A DNA stretch of 64,000 nucleotides from an uncultured Pseudomonas sp. Lineage in GTDB: Bacteria > Pseudomonadota > Gammaproteobacteria > Pseudomonadales > Pseudomonadaceae. The stretch lies in assembly GCF_913777995.1 (NCBI RefSeq), contig NZ_CAJYVE010000030.1, forward strand, positions 38,493-102,492, read 5' to 3'. The notes under the pieces were generated by a model. That model was not told where the DNA came from. It worked only from the letters and a program-made list of their open reading frames with translations, and ran no database searches. Made by a program: the position numbers and the translations under genes. Of the stretch, positions 25,853 to 33,906 are shown piece by piece. Numbering within the stretch: the first letter of the stretch is position 1; each line of letters opens with the position of its first letter.

Positions 25853-27187
25853 ATGAGCACACGACAAATCCGCCTTGGCGCCATGATTCATGGCGTCGGC
25901 CATGGCTGGGGCGAATGGCGCCACCCCGATGCGCTGGCCGATGCCAGCGTCAACTTCGGTTTCTACAAGCACCAGGCCCGGTTGGCCGAAGCCGCCCGCT
26001 TCGACTTCGCCTTCATCGCCGACAGCCTGCACATCCATGCCCGCTCCAGCCCCCACTACCTCAATCGCTTCGAACCGCTGACGATCCTTTCGGCGCTGGC
26101 GGCGGTCACCGAGCGCATCGGCCTGGTGGCCACGGTCACGGTCAGCTACACCGAGCCGTTCCAGGTCGCCCGGCAGTTCGCCTCGCTGGATCTGATCAGC
26201 GGCGGCCGCGCCGGCTGGAACGTGGTGACGTCCTGGCTGTCGGGTACCGCCGACAACTTCGGCAAGGCCGAACACCCACCGCATGCGGTGCGCTACCGAA
26301 TCGCCCGCGAACACCTGGAAGTGGTCAAGGGCCTGTGGGACTCCTGGGAAGACGACGCCTTCACCCGCGACAAGCACAGCGGGCAGTTCTTCGACCCGAA
26401 CAAACTGCACACACTTGGCCACCAGGGCGAATTCTTCAAGGTCAAGGGACCGCTGAACATCCAGCGTTCGCGCCAGGGCCAGCCGGTGATCTTCCAGGCC
26501 GGGGTGTCGGAAGACGGCCGCCATTTCGCGGCGCAGAACGCCGATGCGATCTTCGTCAGCCCCGAGTCGTTCAGCGATGCCCGCGACTACTACCAGGACC
26601 TCAAGCAAAGAGCCGCACGGCATGGCCGCGACCCGCAACAGTTGTCGATCCTGCCGGGTATCCGGCCGATCGTCGGTCGCGATGCCGCCGAGGTGGAAGA
26701 CCGCTATCAGCAGGCCGTCGAGCTGGTCAGCATCGAAGATGCCCTGGTTGCACTGGGCCGGCCGTTCAATGACTACGACTTCAGCCGGCATGACCTCGAT
26801 GCGCCGTTCCCGGACCTTGGCACCCTGGGCAATGACAGCCACAAGGGCACCTCCGACCAGCTCAAGCAACTGGCCCGCGACGAGGGCCTCACCTTGCGCC
26901 AGCTGGCGCTGCGTTTCTCGCAGCCACGCCGCGACTTCGTGGGCACCCCGGAACAGGTGGCCGATGCCCTGCAGTACTGGTTCGAAAACGGCGCTGCCGA
27001 CGGTTTCATCATCAACTCGCTGCTGCCCGACGGCCTGCAAGCCTTTACCGAACAGGTGGTGCCGCTGCTGCAGGCCCGCGGGCTGCTGCGCCGCGAGTAC
27101 CAGGGCCAGACCCTGCGCGAGCATTTCGGCCTGACCGTACCGACCAATCGCAACACCCTGCGCCGCGCCCAGGGCGCGGTGGCCTGA
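25853..27187 (+). CDS. Flavin-dependent monooxygenase, NtaA/SnaA/DszA family
   Basis: 444 aa TIM-barrel of the bacterial luciferase-like superfamily. Family features: the N-terminal [21 protein letters not shown] region, [42 protein letters not shown], and the [13 protein letters not shown] loop. Members use reduced FMN from a separate reductase to cleave C-S or C-N bonds; DszA, for example, acts on dibenzothiophene sulfone. It shares an operon with the SsuD-like gene 25 nt downstream and is about 16 kb of annotation away from no flavin reductase in the window. An organosulfur substrate is inferred from context. Confidence 0.87.
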   Translation: MSTRQIRLGAMIHGVGHGWGEWRHPDALADASVNFGFYKHQARLAEAARFDFAFIADSLHIHARSSPHYLNRFEPLTILSALAAVTERIGLVATVTVSYTEPFQVARQFASLDLISGGRAGWNVVTSWLSGTADNFGKAEHPPHAVRYRIAREHLEVVKGLWDSWEDDAFTRDKHSGQFFDPNKLHTLGHQGEFFKVKGPLNIQRSRQGQPVIFQAGVSEDGRHFAAQNADAIFVSPESFSDARDYYQDLKQRAARHGRDPQQLSILPGIRPIVGRDAAEVEDRYQQAVELVSIEDALVALGRPFNDYDFSRHDLDAPFPDLGTLGNDSHKGTSDQLKQLARDEGLTLRQLALRFSQPRRDFVGTPEQVADALQYWFENGAADGFIINSLLPDGLQAFTEQVVPLLQARGLLRREYQGQTLREHFGLTVPTNRNTLRRAQGAVA

Positions 27188-27212
27188 CATTTTTCATGCA
27201 AGGAGCGAGTCC

Positions 27213-28319
27213 ATGAGTCTTGAGTTCATCGGCCTGATCGGCCCCCAGGAAGGCAGCGAATCCCAGGCCCCGCGTGGCCCGATAATCGACCTGCCGTTCA
27301 TCCGTGCCTTTGCCCAGGCCCAGGAGTACGGTGGTTTCGACAAGGCGTTGCTGGCGGTCAACACCAGCGCCCCGGATTCGATGATCCTCGCCACCTATGT
27401 GGCTGCGTTGACCGAACGCATCGGCCTGCTGGTGGCACACCGGCCTGGTTTTCAGGCACCGACCTTCGCCGCGCGGCAATTCGCGACCCTCGATCACCTG
27501 AGCCGTGGCCGGGCCTCGATCAACGTGATCACCGGCGGCGACAGCGGCGACCTGCAACGCGACGGCGACTTCCTCGACAAGGATGCCCGCTATGCCCGTA
27601 CCGACGAGTACCTGCAGGTGCTGCGCAACACCTGGACGCGCCACGAGCCGTTTGACCATCAAGGAGCGCATTACCGGGTGGAAGACAACCTGACCCTGGT
27701 CAAGCCGCTGCAGCAGCCGCACTTGCCGATCTACTTCTCCGGCGCCTCCGACGCGGCGGTGGAAGTCGCCGCCAGGCACGCTGACGTGTACATGATGTGG
27801 GGCGAGCCTCTGGCGCAGGTACGCGAGCGCATTGCCCAGGTGCGCAAGGCGGCGGCACGTTACGGGCGCGAGGAACAGATCCGCTTCAGTCTGTCGCTGC
27901 GGCCGATCCTCGGCGCCACCGAGGAGCAGGCCTGGGAGCGCGCCGAGCGCATTCTTGCCGAGGCCCGTGAACGTATCGGCATTCGCCAGGGCAAGCGCCG
28001 TGAGAAGAACTTCGGCAAGAGCAACGTCGGCTCCGAACGACTGGTGCAGTTGGCCAGCCAGCGCAAGGTCCACGACACCCGGCTGTGGACCGAAATCGCC
28101 GCGCTCGGTGGCGGCGCGGGCAACTCCACCTCGCTGGTCGGCACCCCCGACCAGGTCGCCGAAGCGGCGCTGGCCTATTACGACCTGGGCGTGACCACCT
28201 TCCTGTTCCGCGGTTTCGATCAACTGGCCGACTCGGTGCAATACGGCCAGGAGCTGATCCCGCGCATCCGCGCCCTGGTGGCGCAGCGCGAGGCCGAGCG
28301 GCAACAGCGCAGGGCCTGA
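27213..28319 (+). CDS. Alkanesulfonate-monooxygenase-like flavoprotein (SsuD family)
   Basis: 368 aa, close to SsuD (about 380 aa), with AGGAG before ATG 27213. Luciferase-like signatures: FAQAQEYGGFDKAL, LATYVAALTERIGLLVAHRPG, a NVITGGDSGDLQRDGDF stretch and ARTDEYLQVLRNTW. SsuD releases sulfite from alkanesulfonates using reduced FMN. The likely role is desulfonation or a related oxygenation in the sulfur cluster. REP-type repeats follow the stop. Confidence 0.87.
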   Translation: MSLEFIGLIGPQEGSESQAPRGPIIDLPFIRAFAQAQEYGGFDKALLAVNTSAPDSMILATYVAALTERIGLLVAHRPGFQAPTFAARQFATLDHLSRGRASINVITGGDSGDLQRDGDFLDKDARYARTDEYLQVLRNTWTRHEPFDHQGAHYRVEDNLTLVKPLQQPHLPIYFSGASDAAVEVAARHADVYMMWGEPLAQVRERIAQVRKAAARYGREEQIRFSLSLRPILGATEEQAWERAERILAEARERIGIRQGKRREKNFGKSNVGSERLVQLASQRKVHDTRLWTEIAALGGGAGNSTSLVGTPDQVAEAALAYYDLGVTTFLFRGFDQLADSVQYGQELIPRIRALVAQREAERQQRRA

Positions 28320-28338
28320 GAAACGGCTTTGTGGCGCT

Positions 28339-28680
28339 CGGTGGGAACGGCTTTAGCCGCAACACTGTTCGGTTAAGCGCTTTGCTTGTGGGAGCTTGCT
28401 CGCGAAAAGCGGGCAAAGCCGCTCCATCTGCTGTGAACGTGACGCCGCCTTCGCGAGCAAGCTCGCTCCCACGGGCTAACTGACCAGTATTGGCTTTAGC
28501 CGCGAAAGCGCCAGGAAATTCAGTGAACAGGCGGTCGCTTCGAGGCTGAAGCCACTGCTACCCGACCTAACTGATCAATATTGCGGCTAAAGCCAATACA
28601 GCGGCCTTTTCAGCCGCGATATGTGGCCGATACGGGTAGGACCGGCTTCAGCCGGGAAGCTTTCGGCGGCCCCTTTCCTG
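28339..28680. repeat. REP/BIME-type repeat cluster in the 3'-3' intergenic region
   Basis: This 364-nt gene-free gap between convergent genes holds two repeat types. Type 1: GTGGGAGCTTGCTCGCGAA at 28388-28406, with its inverted mate TTCGCGAGCAAGCTCG at 28450-28465 continuing into CTCCCAC. Type 2: units built on GGCTTTAGCCGCGAA, including about 100 nt from 28480 that recurs at 55738-55850. These are typical Pseudomonas REP elements, which can stabilise 3' ends or bind gyrase. Confidence 0.85.
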
Positions 28681-28683
28681 GTT

Positions 28684-30009
28684 TCAGTTACGCCAGCGGG
28701 GAATTTGCAGGCCCAGGCTTTCGCGCAAGGTGGTGCCTTCATAGGCCTGGCGATACACCCCGCGCTCTTGCAGCAGCGGCACCACCTCATCGGTAAAACG
28801 GCGGAACTGCCCAGGGTGGCCGATGTAGATATTGAAGCCATCCAGCGCCCGCGCCTCGAACCACTCGGTCATTTTCGCCGCCACCGTCTGCGCCGACCCC
28901 ACGAAGGCACCCGGACGCAGCTGCCGCCCGAACTCCACCGCCTGGCGTAAGGTGAAGCCTTTGTCTCGCGCCTGATCGGCGATGCGTTTGGCGTTGGTGA
29001 AGAAACTGCTGCGCGCCGACTCCAGGCTCTGCTGCGGAAACGGCGCGTCCAGATCGTACTGGCTGAAGTCGTGCCAGCCGAAATTGCGCCCGAACTCCTT
29101 GAGCGCCAGCTCGAAACTGTGATCGGCCTGGTGGTAATGCCGCTCGATCTCGCGGGCATGCTCATCGGTGTCGCCCACGTAGATCTCTGCCCCCGGCAGC
29201 ACCAACAATTGCTCCGGGTCGCGCCCCAGCCGCGCGGCACGCGCCTTGATGTCGCGGTAGAAGGCCTGGCCCTGTTCGATGCTCGCAGCGTGGGTGAACA
29301 CCACGTCGGCGGTGGCCGCGCCCAGGTCGCGACCCTGTTCGGAATCGCCGGCCTGGAAGATCACCGGTTGGCCCTGGGGGGAACGCTGGATGTTCAGCGG
29401 GCCGACCACCGAGAAATGCGCCCCCTGGTGGTTCAGCGCGTGCAACTTGGCAGGGTCGAGAAACTGCCCGGTGCGGCGGTCGCGGGGAAAGGCGTCGTCT
29501 TCATAGGAGCGCCACAGGCCTTGGACCACCTGCACGTGCTCATGGGCACGGCTGTAGCGAGTGTCGTAGTCGTAGTGTTCATCCAGCCCATAATTGCCCG
29601 CCGTACCGGCGTCGCCGCTGGTTACCACGTTCCAGCCGGCGCGGCCCTTGCTGATCAGGTCCAGCGATGCCAGACGACGCGCGACGTTGTACGGCGCGTT
29701 ATAGGAGGTGGTGAGCGTGCCGACCAGGCCGATGTGGCGGGTGCTGACCGCCAGGGCCGAAAGCAGGGTCAGCGGTTCCAGGCGGTTGAGGTAGTGCGAC
29801 GGCGAGCCGGGGGTGATGAACTGGCTGTCGACGATGAACATCAGGTCGAACAGCGCGGCTTCTGCCTGCCGGGCGATGTCGATGTACCAATCGATATTGA
29901 CGCTGGCGTCTGCCGGCAGCTCCGGGTCGAGCCACAGGTTGTGCCGGCCAGGGCCGCCGCAGCCCATGGTCAGGGCGCCGAGTTTGATTTGTCGTTTGCT
30001 CATGGGCAT
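28684..30009 (-). CDS. Flavin-dependent monooxygenase, NtaA/SnaA/DszA family, second copy
   Basis: 441 aa with AAGGAA upstream; ATG at 30003 is an alternative start. It has the same signatures as the protein at 25853: IKLGALTMGCGGPGRHN, SHYLNRLEPLTLLSALAV, GWNVVTSGDAGTAGNYG and [15 protein letters not shown]. The two differ enough to suggest distinct substrates. It lies 38 nt downstream of a sulfonate-type binding-protein gene on the same strand, so uptake and oxidation of one organosulfur compound may be paired. The flavin reductase it needs is not in the window. Confidence 0.87.
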   Translation of the reverse strand: MPMSKRQIKLGALTMGCGGPGRHNLWLDPELPADASVNIDWYIDIARQAEAALFDLMFIVDSQFITPGSPSHYLNRLEPLTLLSALAVSTRHIGLVGTLTTSYNAPYNVARRLASLDLISKGRAGWNVVTSGDAGTAGNYGLDEHYDYDTRYSRAHEHVQVVQGLWRSYEDDAFPRDRRTGQFLDPAKLHALNHQGAHFSVVGPLNIQRSPQGQPVIFQAGDSEQGRDLGAATADVVFTHAASIEQGQAFYRDIKARAARLGRDPEQLLVLPGAEIYVGDTDEHAREIERHYHQADHSFELALKEFGRNFGWHDFSQYDLDAPFPQQSLESARSSFFTNAKRIADQARDKGFTLRQAVEFGRQLRPGAFVGSAQTVAAKMTEWFEARALDGFNIYIGHPGQFRRFTDEVVPLLQERGVYRQAYEGTTLRESLGLQIPRWRN

Positions 30010-30047
30010 GACTTCCTTGGAATTCGTGGTGGGGGGCGCCAGCCGAT

Positions 30048-31007
30048 TCAGCGCGTGGCCTGGGCAGTGGCCGGTGCCTGCAGCGCGGCACTGAACGAGG
30101 TGTCGAACAGGCTCGCCGCCGGGTAAGCCTTGATCAGCTCCAGGCTGGCGAAAAAGTCCACGGTCTTTTGCGCATCGGTGATCACCTGCGGGTTCAGTGC
30201 CGCCAGGTCGGTGCGCGCGCGGGCGAACCAGGCACGGGCGATATCACCGTCGGCGCGGGTCCGTGCTGCCCAGGCATCGGCGTAGGCTTCAGTGTGTTGC
30301 GGGTCACTGAGCGCCCATTCACGGGCCTGTTTCAGGCGTTGCAGGAAGTCGGCGATCTGCGCTCGCTTGGTCTCCACCGCCTTGGCGTTGGCGACCACGA
30401 AGCTCTGCGCCGGAATCAGCCCGTCGGCGGTGGCCAGTACCCGGGCGCCCTGTCGCTGCTGTTGGGTGACATAAGGCTCCCAGGTGGCGATGACGTCTAC
30501 CGAGCCACCGTCCAGGGCATGGGACGCATCCAGGGCGCTGAGGTAACGCAGTTCAACGGCGTCACGCGGCACGGCGGCGTGGTCCAGCGCGGTCAGCAGC
30601 AGTTGCTGGCTCCACGAGCCTTTCCAGATGGCTGCGCGCTTGCCGCGCAGGTCGGCCAGGCTGTGGATGTTCGAATCCTTGCGCACCAGGATGGCCACGC
30701 CTTCGAGGTTCTGCCGGCTCACCGCGATGATCTTGATCGGCGCGCCCAGGGCGCCGAGGAACAGCGGCGGCGCATCGCCGAGCAAGCCGAGGTCCAGGCT
30801 GCCGACATTCAACGCCTCGGCCACCGGCGAGCCGGCGGTGAACTGCTTCCAGTCCAGTTCGTAGGGCAAACCGTCCAGGACACCGGCGGCTTCCATCACC
30901 GCGCGGGTGTTGTAGCTCTGGTCGCCGACCACCAGGGGCTGCGCCGCCGCAGCCAGGCTGAAAGAGGCGGCCAGCATGCCAGCCGCCAGTTGCTTGAAGT
31001 AACGCAC
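30048..31007 (-). CDS. Sulfonate-type ABC transporter periplasmic binding protein
   Basis: 319 aa from GTG 31007, chosen because GGAGACGAAC precedes it; ATG 31034 would add 9 residues before the signal peptide. The signal is FKQLAAGMLAASFSLAAAAQ. Mature features: the first strand LVVGDQSYNTRAVMEAAG, WKQFTAGSPVAEALNVGSLDLGLLGDAPP, and SLADLRGKRAAIWKGSWSQ. It is the third SsuA/TauA-type protein in the window, again without its own permease or ATPase. Its operon partner is the monooxygenase at 28684. Confidence 0.87.
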   Translation of the reverse strand: MRYFKQLAAGMLAASFSLAAAAQPLVVGDQSYNTRAVMEAAGVLDGLPYELDWKQFTAGSPVAEALNVGSLDLGLLGDAPPLFLGALGAPIKIIAVSRQNLEGVAILVRKDSNIHSLADLRGKRAAIWKGSWSQQLLLTALDHAAVPRDAVELRYLSALDASHALDGGSVDVIATWEPYVTQQQRQGARVLATADGLIPAQSFVVANAKAVETKRAQIADFLQRLKQAREWALSDPQHTEAYADAWAARTRADGDIARAWFARARTDLAALNPQVITDAQKTVDFFASLELIKAYPAASLFDTSFSAALQAPATAQATR

Positions 31008-31183
31008 GTTCGTCTCCAGGTGCCCGATGGGCACGACCGTTGCGATCCGCGCGTGCGGTCTCGTGATTGCTAAGGGGGATGGAATACTTGCCAGGTCCGG
31101 CTAATGGCGCATATGAATTTCAAATCTAACCAAGCATCCAAATACAAACTAAACGCCATAAAAAGGCTTGTGAAATTCGTTTT

Positions 31184-31249
31184 GGGCATAAGCTCATGCC
31201 CGCTCGGCAGCCCGGCGAAAGACAGCTTTAAATGCGCAATATGCATATT
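31184..31249. promoter_or_regulatory. AT-rich divergent control region with two palindromes
   Basis: The 320-nt gap between the binding protein (31007, minus) and the thiol dioxygenase (31328, plus) holds GGGCAT-AAGCTC-ATGCCC (31184-31201) and the 12-bp perfect palindrome AATATGCATATT (31238-31249). The second resembles AATATGCATTT at 16332 and TTTTGCATAT at 17417, all upstream of sulfur genes. The DNA here is much richer in AT than its surroundings. No convincing gene lies in the gap. Confidence 0.5.
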
Positions 31250-31327
31250 TACTTATAATTATTTTGAATTTGTAGAATATTTATCCGCTTTGTTAGGGTG
31301 AGCGTAAATCGTCAGCGAGCCATCCCA

Positions 31328-31936
31328 ATGAGCCCACCGCCGCGCCTCGAGCGCCTGCGTCATTTCATCGCCGCCTTGTCCGAGCTGCTCGACCGCACAG
31401 CCGACGAAGCCGCCCTCCTTGATCAGGGCCAGGCCCTGCTGCGCAGCCTGGTCAGCCATGACGATTGGCTGCCGGATGAACTCGCCCGGCCCGACCCCGA
31501 GCGCTACCAGCAGTACCTGCTGCACGGCGATGGTCGGCAGCGCTTTTCCGTGGTCAGTTTCGTCTGGGGCCCCGGCCAACGCACACCGATCCACGACCAT
31601 CGGGTCTGGGGACTGATCGGCATGCTGCGCGGCGCCGAACACTCCCAGGGCTACTCGCGCACCACCGAGGGCCTGCTGGTGCCGCAGGGCGACGCCGTGC
31701 GCCTGGAACCCGGCCAGGTGGAAGCCGTGTCGCCGCGCATCGGTGACATCCACCAGGTCAGCAACGCCTTCGACGACCGTGTGTCGATCAGCATTCATGT
31801 GTACGGCGCCAACATCGGCGCCGTGAGCCGTGCGGTGTACCTGCCCGACGGCAGCGAGAAGCCGTTCATTTCCGGTTATTCCAACCGTCATCTGCCCAAT
31901 ATCTGGGACCTGTCCAAAGAGAATCCTGCCCCATGA
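31328..31936 (+). CDS. 3-mercaptopropionate / cysteine thiol dioxygenase (cupin)
   Basis: 202 aa from ATG 31328; a GTG at 31298 would add 10 residues. This is a cupin thiol dioxygenase with the ferrous three-histidine site H89, H91 (TPIHDHRVWG) and H142 (GDIHQVSNAF). It resembles the remembered P. aeruginosa 3-mercaptopropionate dioxygenase, including the YQQYLLHGDGRQRFSVVSF and RLPNIWDLSKENP-type segments. The reaction oxidises a thiol to a sulfinic acid with O2. It is translationally coupled (4-nt overlap) to the rhodanese that follows, so the pair probably handles thiol and sulfane sulfur together. Cysteine remains a possible substrate. Confidence 0.85.
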   Translation: MSPPPRLERLRHFIAALSELLDRTADEAALLDQGQALLRSLVSHDDWLPDELARPDPERYQQYLLHGDGRQRFSVVSFVWGPGQRTPIHDHRVWGLIGMLRGAEHSQGYSRTTEGLLVPQGDAVRLEPGQVEAVSPRIGDIHQVSNAFDDRVSISIHVYGANIGAVSRAVYLPDGSEKPFISGYSNRHLPNIWDLSKENPAP

Positions 31937-33525
31937 CCCGTCGTTTCCAAGATATTCGCCAGGCTCTGCTGGCCCATGAAGAACTGGCCCTGATCGATGT
32001 GCGCGAAGAAGACCCCTTCGCCCAGGAACATCCGCTGTTCGCCGCCAACATTCCGCTGTCGCGCCTGGAGCTGGAGATCTACGCGCGGGTGCCGCGCCGC
32101 GATACCGCCATTACCCTGTACGACGACGGCGAAGGTCTGGCCGAGCTGGCAGCGCAGCGCCTGCAGGCGCTGGGCTACAGCGACGTGGCCTTGCTCGAAG
32201 GTGGCCTGGCCGGCTGGCGCGCCGCAGGCGGTGAGCTGTTCCGCGACGTCAACGTGCCTAGCAAGGCGTTCGGCGAACTGGTCGAAAGCGCCTGCCATAC
32301 CCCGTCACTGGCCGCCGAGCAGGTGCAGGCACTGCTCGATGAGCAGGCCGACGTGGTGGTGCTCGATGCGCGGCGCTTCGACGAATACCAGACCATGAGC
32401 ATCCCCGGTGGCATCAGCGTGCCGGGCGCCGAGCTGGTACTGCGCGTCGCCGAGCTGGCGCCGAATCCGAAGACCCAGGTGATCGTCAACTGCGCCGGGC
32501 GTACGCGCAGCATCATCGGCACCCAGTCACTGGTCAACGCGGGTATTCCCAACCCGGTCGCTGCCCTGCGCAACGGCACCATTGGCTGGACCCTCGCCGG
32601 CCAGCAACTGGCCCATGGGCAGGAACGCCGCTTCGGTGAAGTGGCTGAACCTACCCGCGAGAACGCCGCCCGACGCGCCAGAACGGTGGCCGACCAGGCC
32701 GGCGTGAAACGCCTGGACCGCACGACGCTGAGCGCCTGGCAGGCCGAAACGCGGCGCACCACCTACCTGTTCGATGTGCGCACGCCAGAGGAATATGCCA
32801 GCGGCCACCTGCCGGGCAGCCGCTCGGTGCCAGGCGGCCAGTTGGTCCAGGAGACCGATCACGTCGCCAGCGTACGCGGGGCACGCATCGTGCTGCTCGA
32901 CGACGACGGCGTACGGGCCAACATGAGTGCGTCCTGGCTGGCGCAGATGGGCTGGGAGGTGGCGGTGCTGGACGGGCTCTCGGCGGTCGACTTCAGCGAG
33001 CGCGGCGACTGGCAAGCCCCCTTGCCGGCCTTGCCATCGGTCACCGAGATCGGCGCCGGGCAACTGGAAACCTGGTTGCAGGAACCCGGCACCGTGCTGC
33101 TGGACTTCACCACCAGCGCCAACTACGTCAAGCGCCATATCCCTGGCGCACAGTGGGCGATTCGTGCGCAGTTGCCCCAGGCGCTGGAACGCTTGCCAGT
33201 GGCCGAGCGCTACGTGGTCACCTGTGGCAGCAGCCTGCTGGCGCGTTTTGCCGCCATCGACCTGCAGGCACTGACCCAGGTGCCGGTGTACGTGCTGGCC
33301 GGCGGCACGGCGGCATGGATCGCCGCAGGCAAGGCACTGGAAAGTGGTGAAAGCCACCTGGCCGTACCACGTACCGATCGCTACCGGCGCCCCTACGAGG
33401 GCACCGACAACCCACGCGAAGCCATGCAGGGCTACCTGGACTGGGAGTTCGGCCTGATCGCCCAGTTGGACCGCGATGGCACCCACGGCTTCAAGGTGCT
33501 GCGCAAGGCCGACCGGGCAGCCTGA
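31933..33525 (+). CDS. Four-domain rhodanese-like sulfurtransferase
   Basis: 530 aa with four consecutive rhodanese folds at about 1-95, 120-235, 270-365 and 380-475. Domains 2 and 4 have active-site cysteines: C187 in NCAGRTRS and C431 in TCGSSLLAR. Domains 1 and 3 have aspartate at the equivalent place (YDDGEG near 64; LLDDDGVRAN), so they are probably non-catalytic, as is common in tandem rhodaneses. It would move sulfane sulfur from thiosulfate, persulfide or a mercapto-acid to an acceptor. Coupling to the thiol dioxygenase gene supports a role in thiol catabolism. Confidence 0.88.
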   Translation: MTRRFQDIRQALLAHEELALIDVREEDPFAQEHPLFAANIPLSRLELEIYARVPRRDTAITLYDDGEGLAELAAQRLQALGYSDVALLEGGLAGWRAAGGELFRDVNVPSKAFGELVESACHTPSLAAEQVQALLDEQADVVVLDARRFDEYQTMSIPGGISVPGAELVLRVAELAPNPKTQVIVNCAGRTRSIIGTQSLVNAGIPNPVAALRNGTIGWTLAGQQLAHGQERRFGEVAEPTRENAARRARTVADQAGVKRLDRTTLSAWQAETRRTTYLFDVRTPEEYASGHLPGSRSVPGGQLVQETDHVASVRGARIVLLDDDGVRANMSASWLAQMGWEVAVLDGLSAVDFSERGDWQAPLPALPSVTEIGAGQLETWLQEPGTVLLDFTTSANYVKRHIPGAQWAIRAQLPQALERLPVAERYVVTCGSSLLARFAAIDLQALTQVPVYVLAGGTAAWIAAGKALESGESHLAVPRTDRYRRPYEGTDNPREAMQGYLDWEFGLIAQLDRDGTHGFKVLRKADRAA

Positions 33526-33614
33526 ACCTTCCTGCCTCCCCGGCACCGTGACCGCTTCTGAGCAGAGCGGCCACCGCTACGCAATGCCCCTCCCCGGCTG
33601 CAGACGCCCTCGCA

Positions 33615-33710
33615 CCTTGCTTGAGCTTGCTCGCGAAAGGGCCGGCAAGGTCACTGCATTTGTCACGAGCAGGACGCCGCCATCGCGAGCAAGCTCGTTC
33701 CCACGAAGGC
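33615..33710. repeat. REP-type inverted pair
   Basis: The 381-nt gap between the rhodanese and the MFS gene contains GAGCTTGCTCGCGAAAGG (near 33624) and the inverted TCGCGAGCAAGCTCG with TTCCCACG (about 33684-33707). This is the same type-1 REP pair as at 28388-28472. Nothing else in 33526-33906 was recognised, apart from a GAGG ribosome site before the next start. Confidence 0.8.
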
Positions 33711-33906
33711 CAAACCGCTGACGCCGGTGCTGCCAGGCCAATGCGCTTGGCAGCGCAACCCCGGCGCCGTAGAGCGGTCGAAGCTGCCATGGCGCTATCC
33801 TGACAGGACGCTCTCAGGCATGACGAGCGCGGTCGGATCACGTATGGTTTGCGCCCCTCGGCGCCGGTATGCGCCTTTGCCCGTTCTTCACCGATGAGGT
33901 CAATTC

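Noticed and set aside
25154-27190. 678-codon minus-strand open frame
   Set aside because: It covers the NtaA-like gene and the end of the ABC ATPase in antisense; composition is that of a shadow frame.
31104-31301. 65-codon frame in the sulfur divergent region
   Set aside because: AT-rich, no ribosome site, and it overlaps the palindromic control region.
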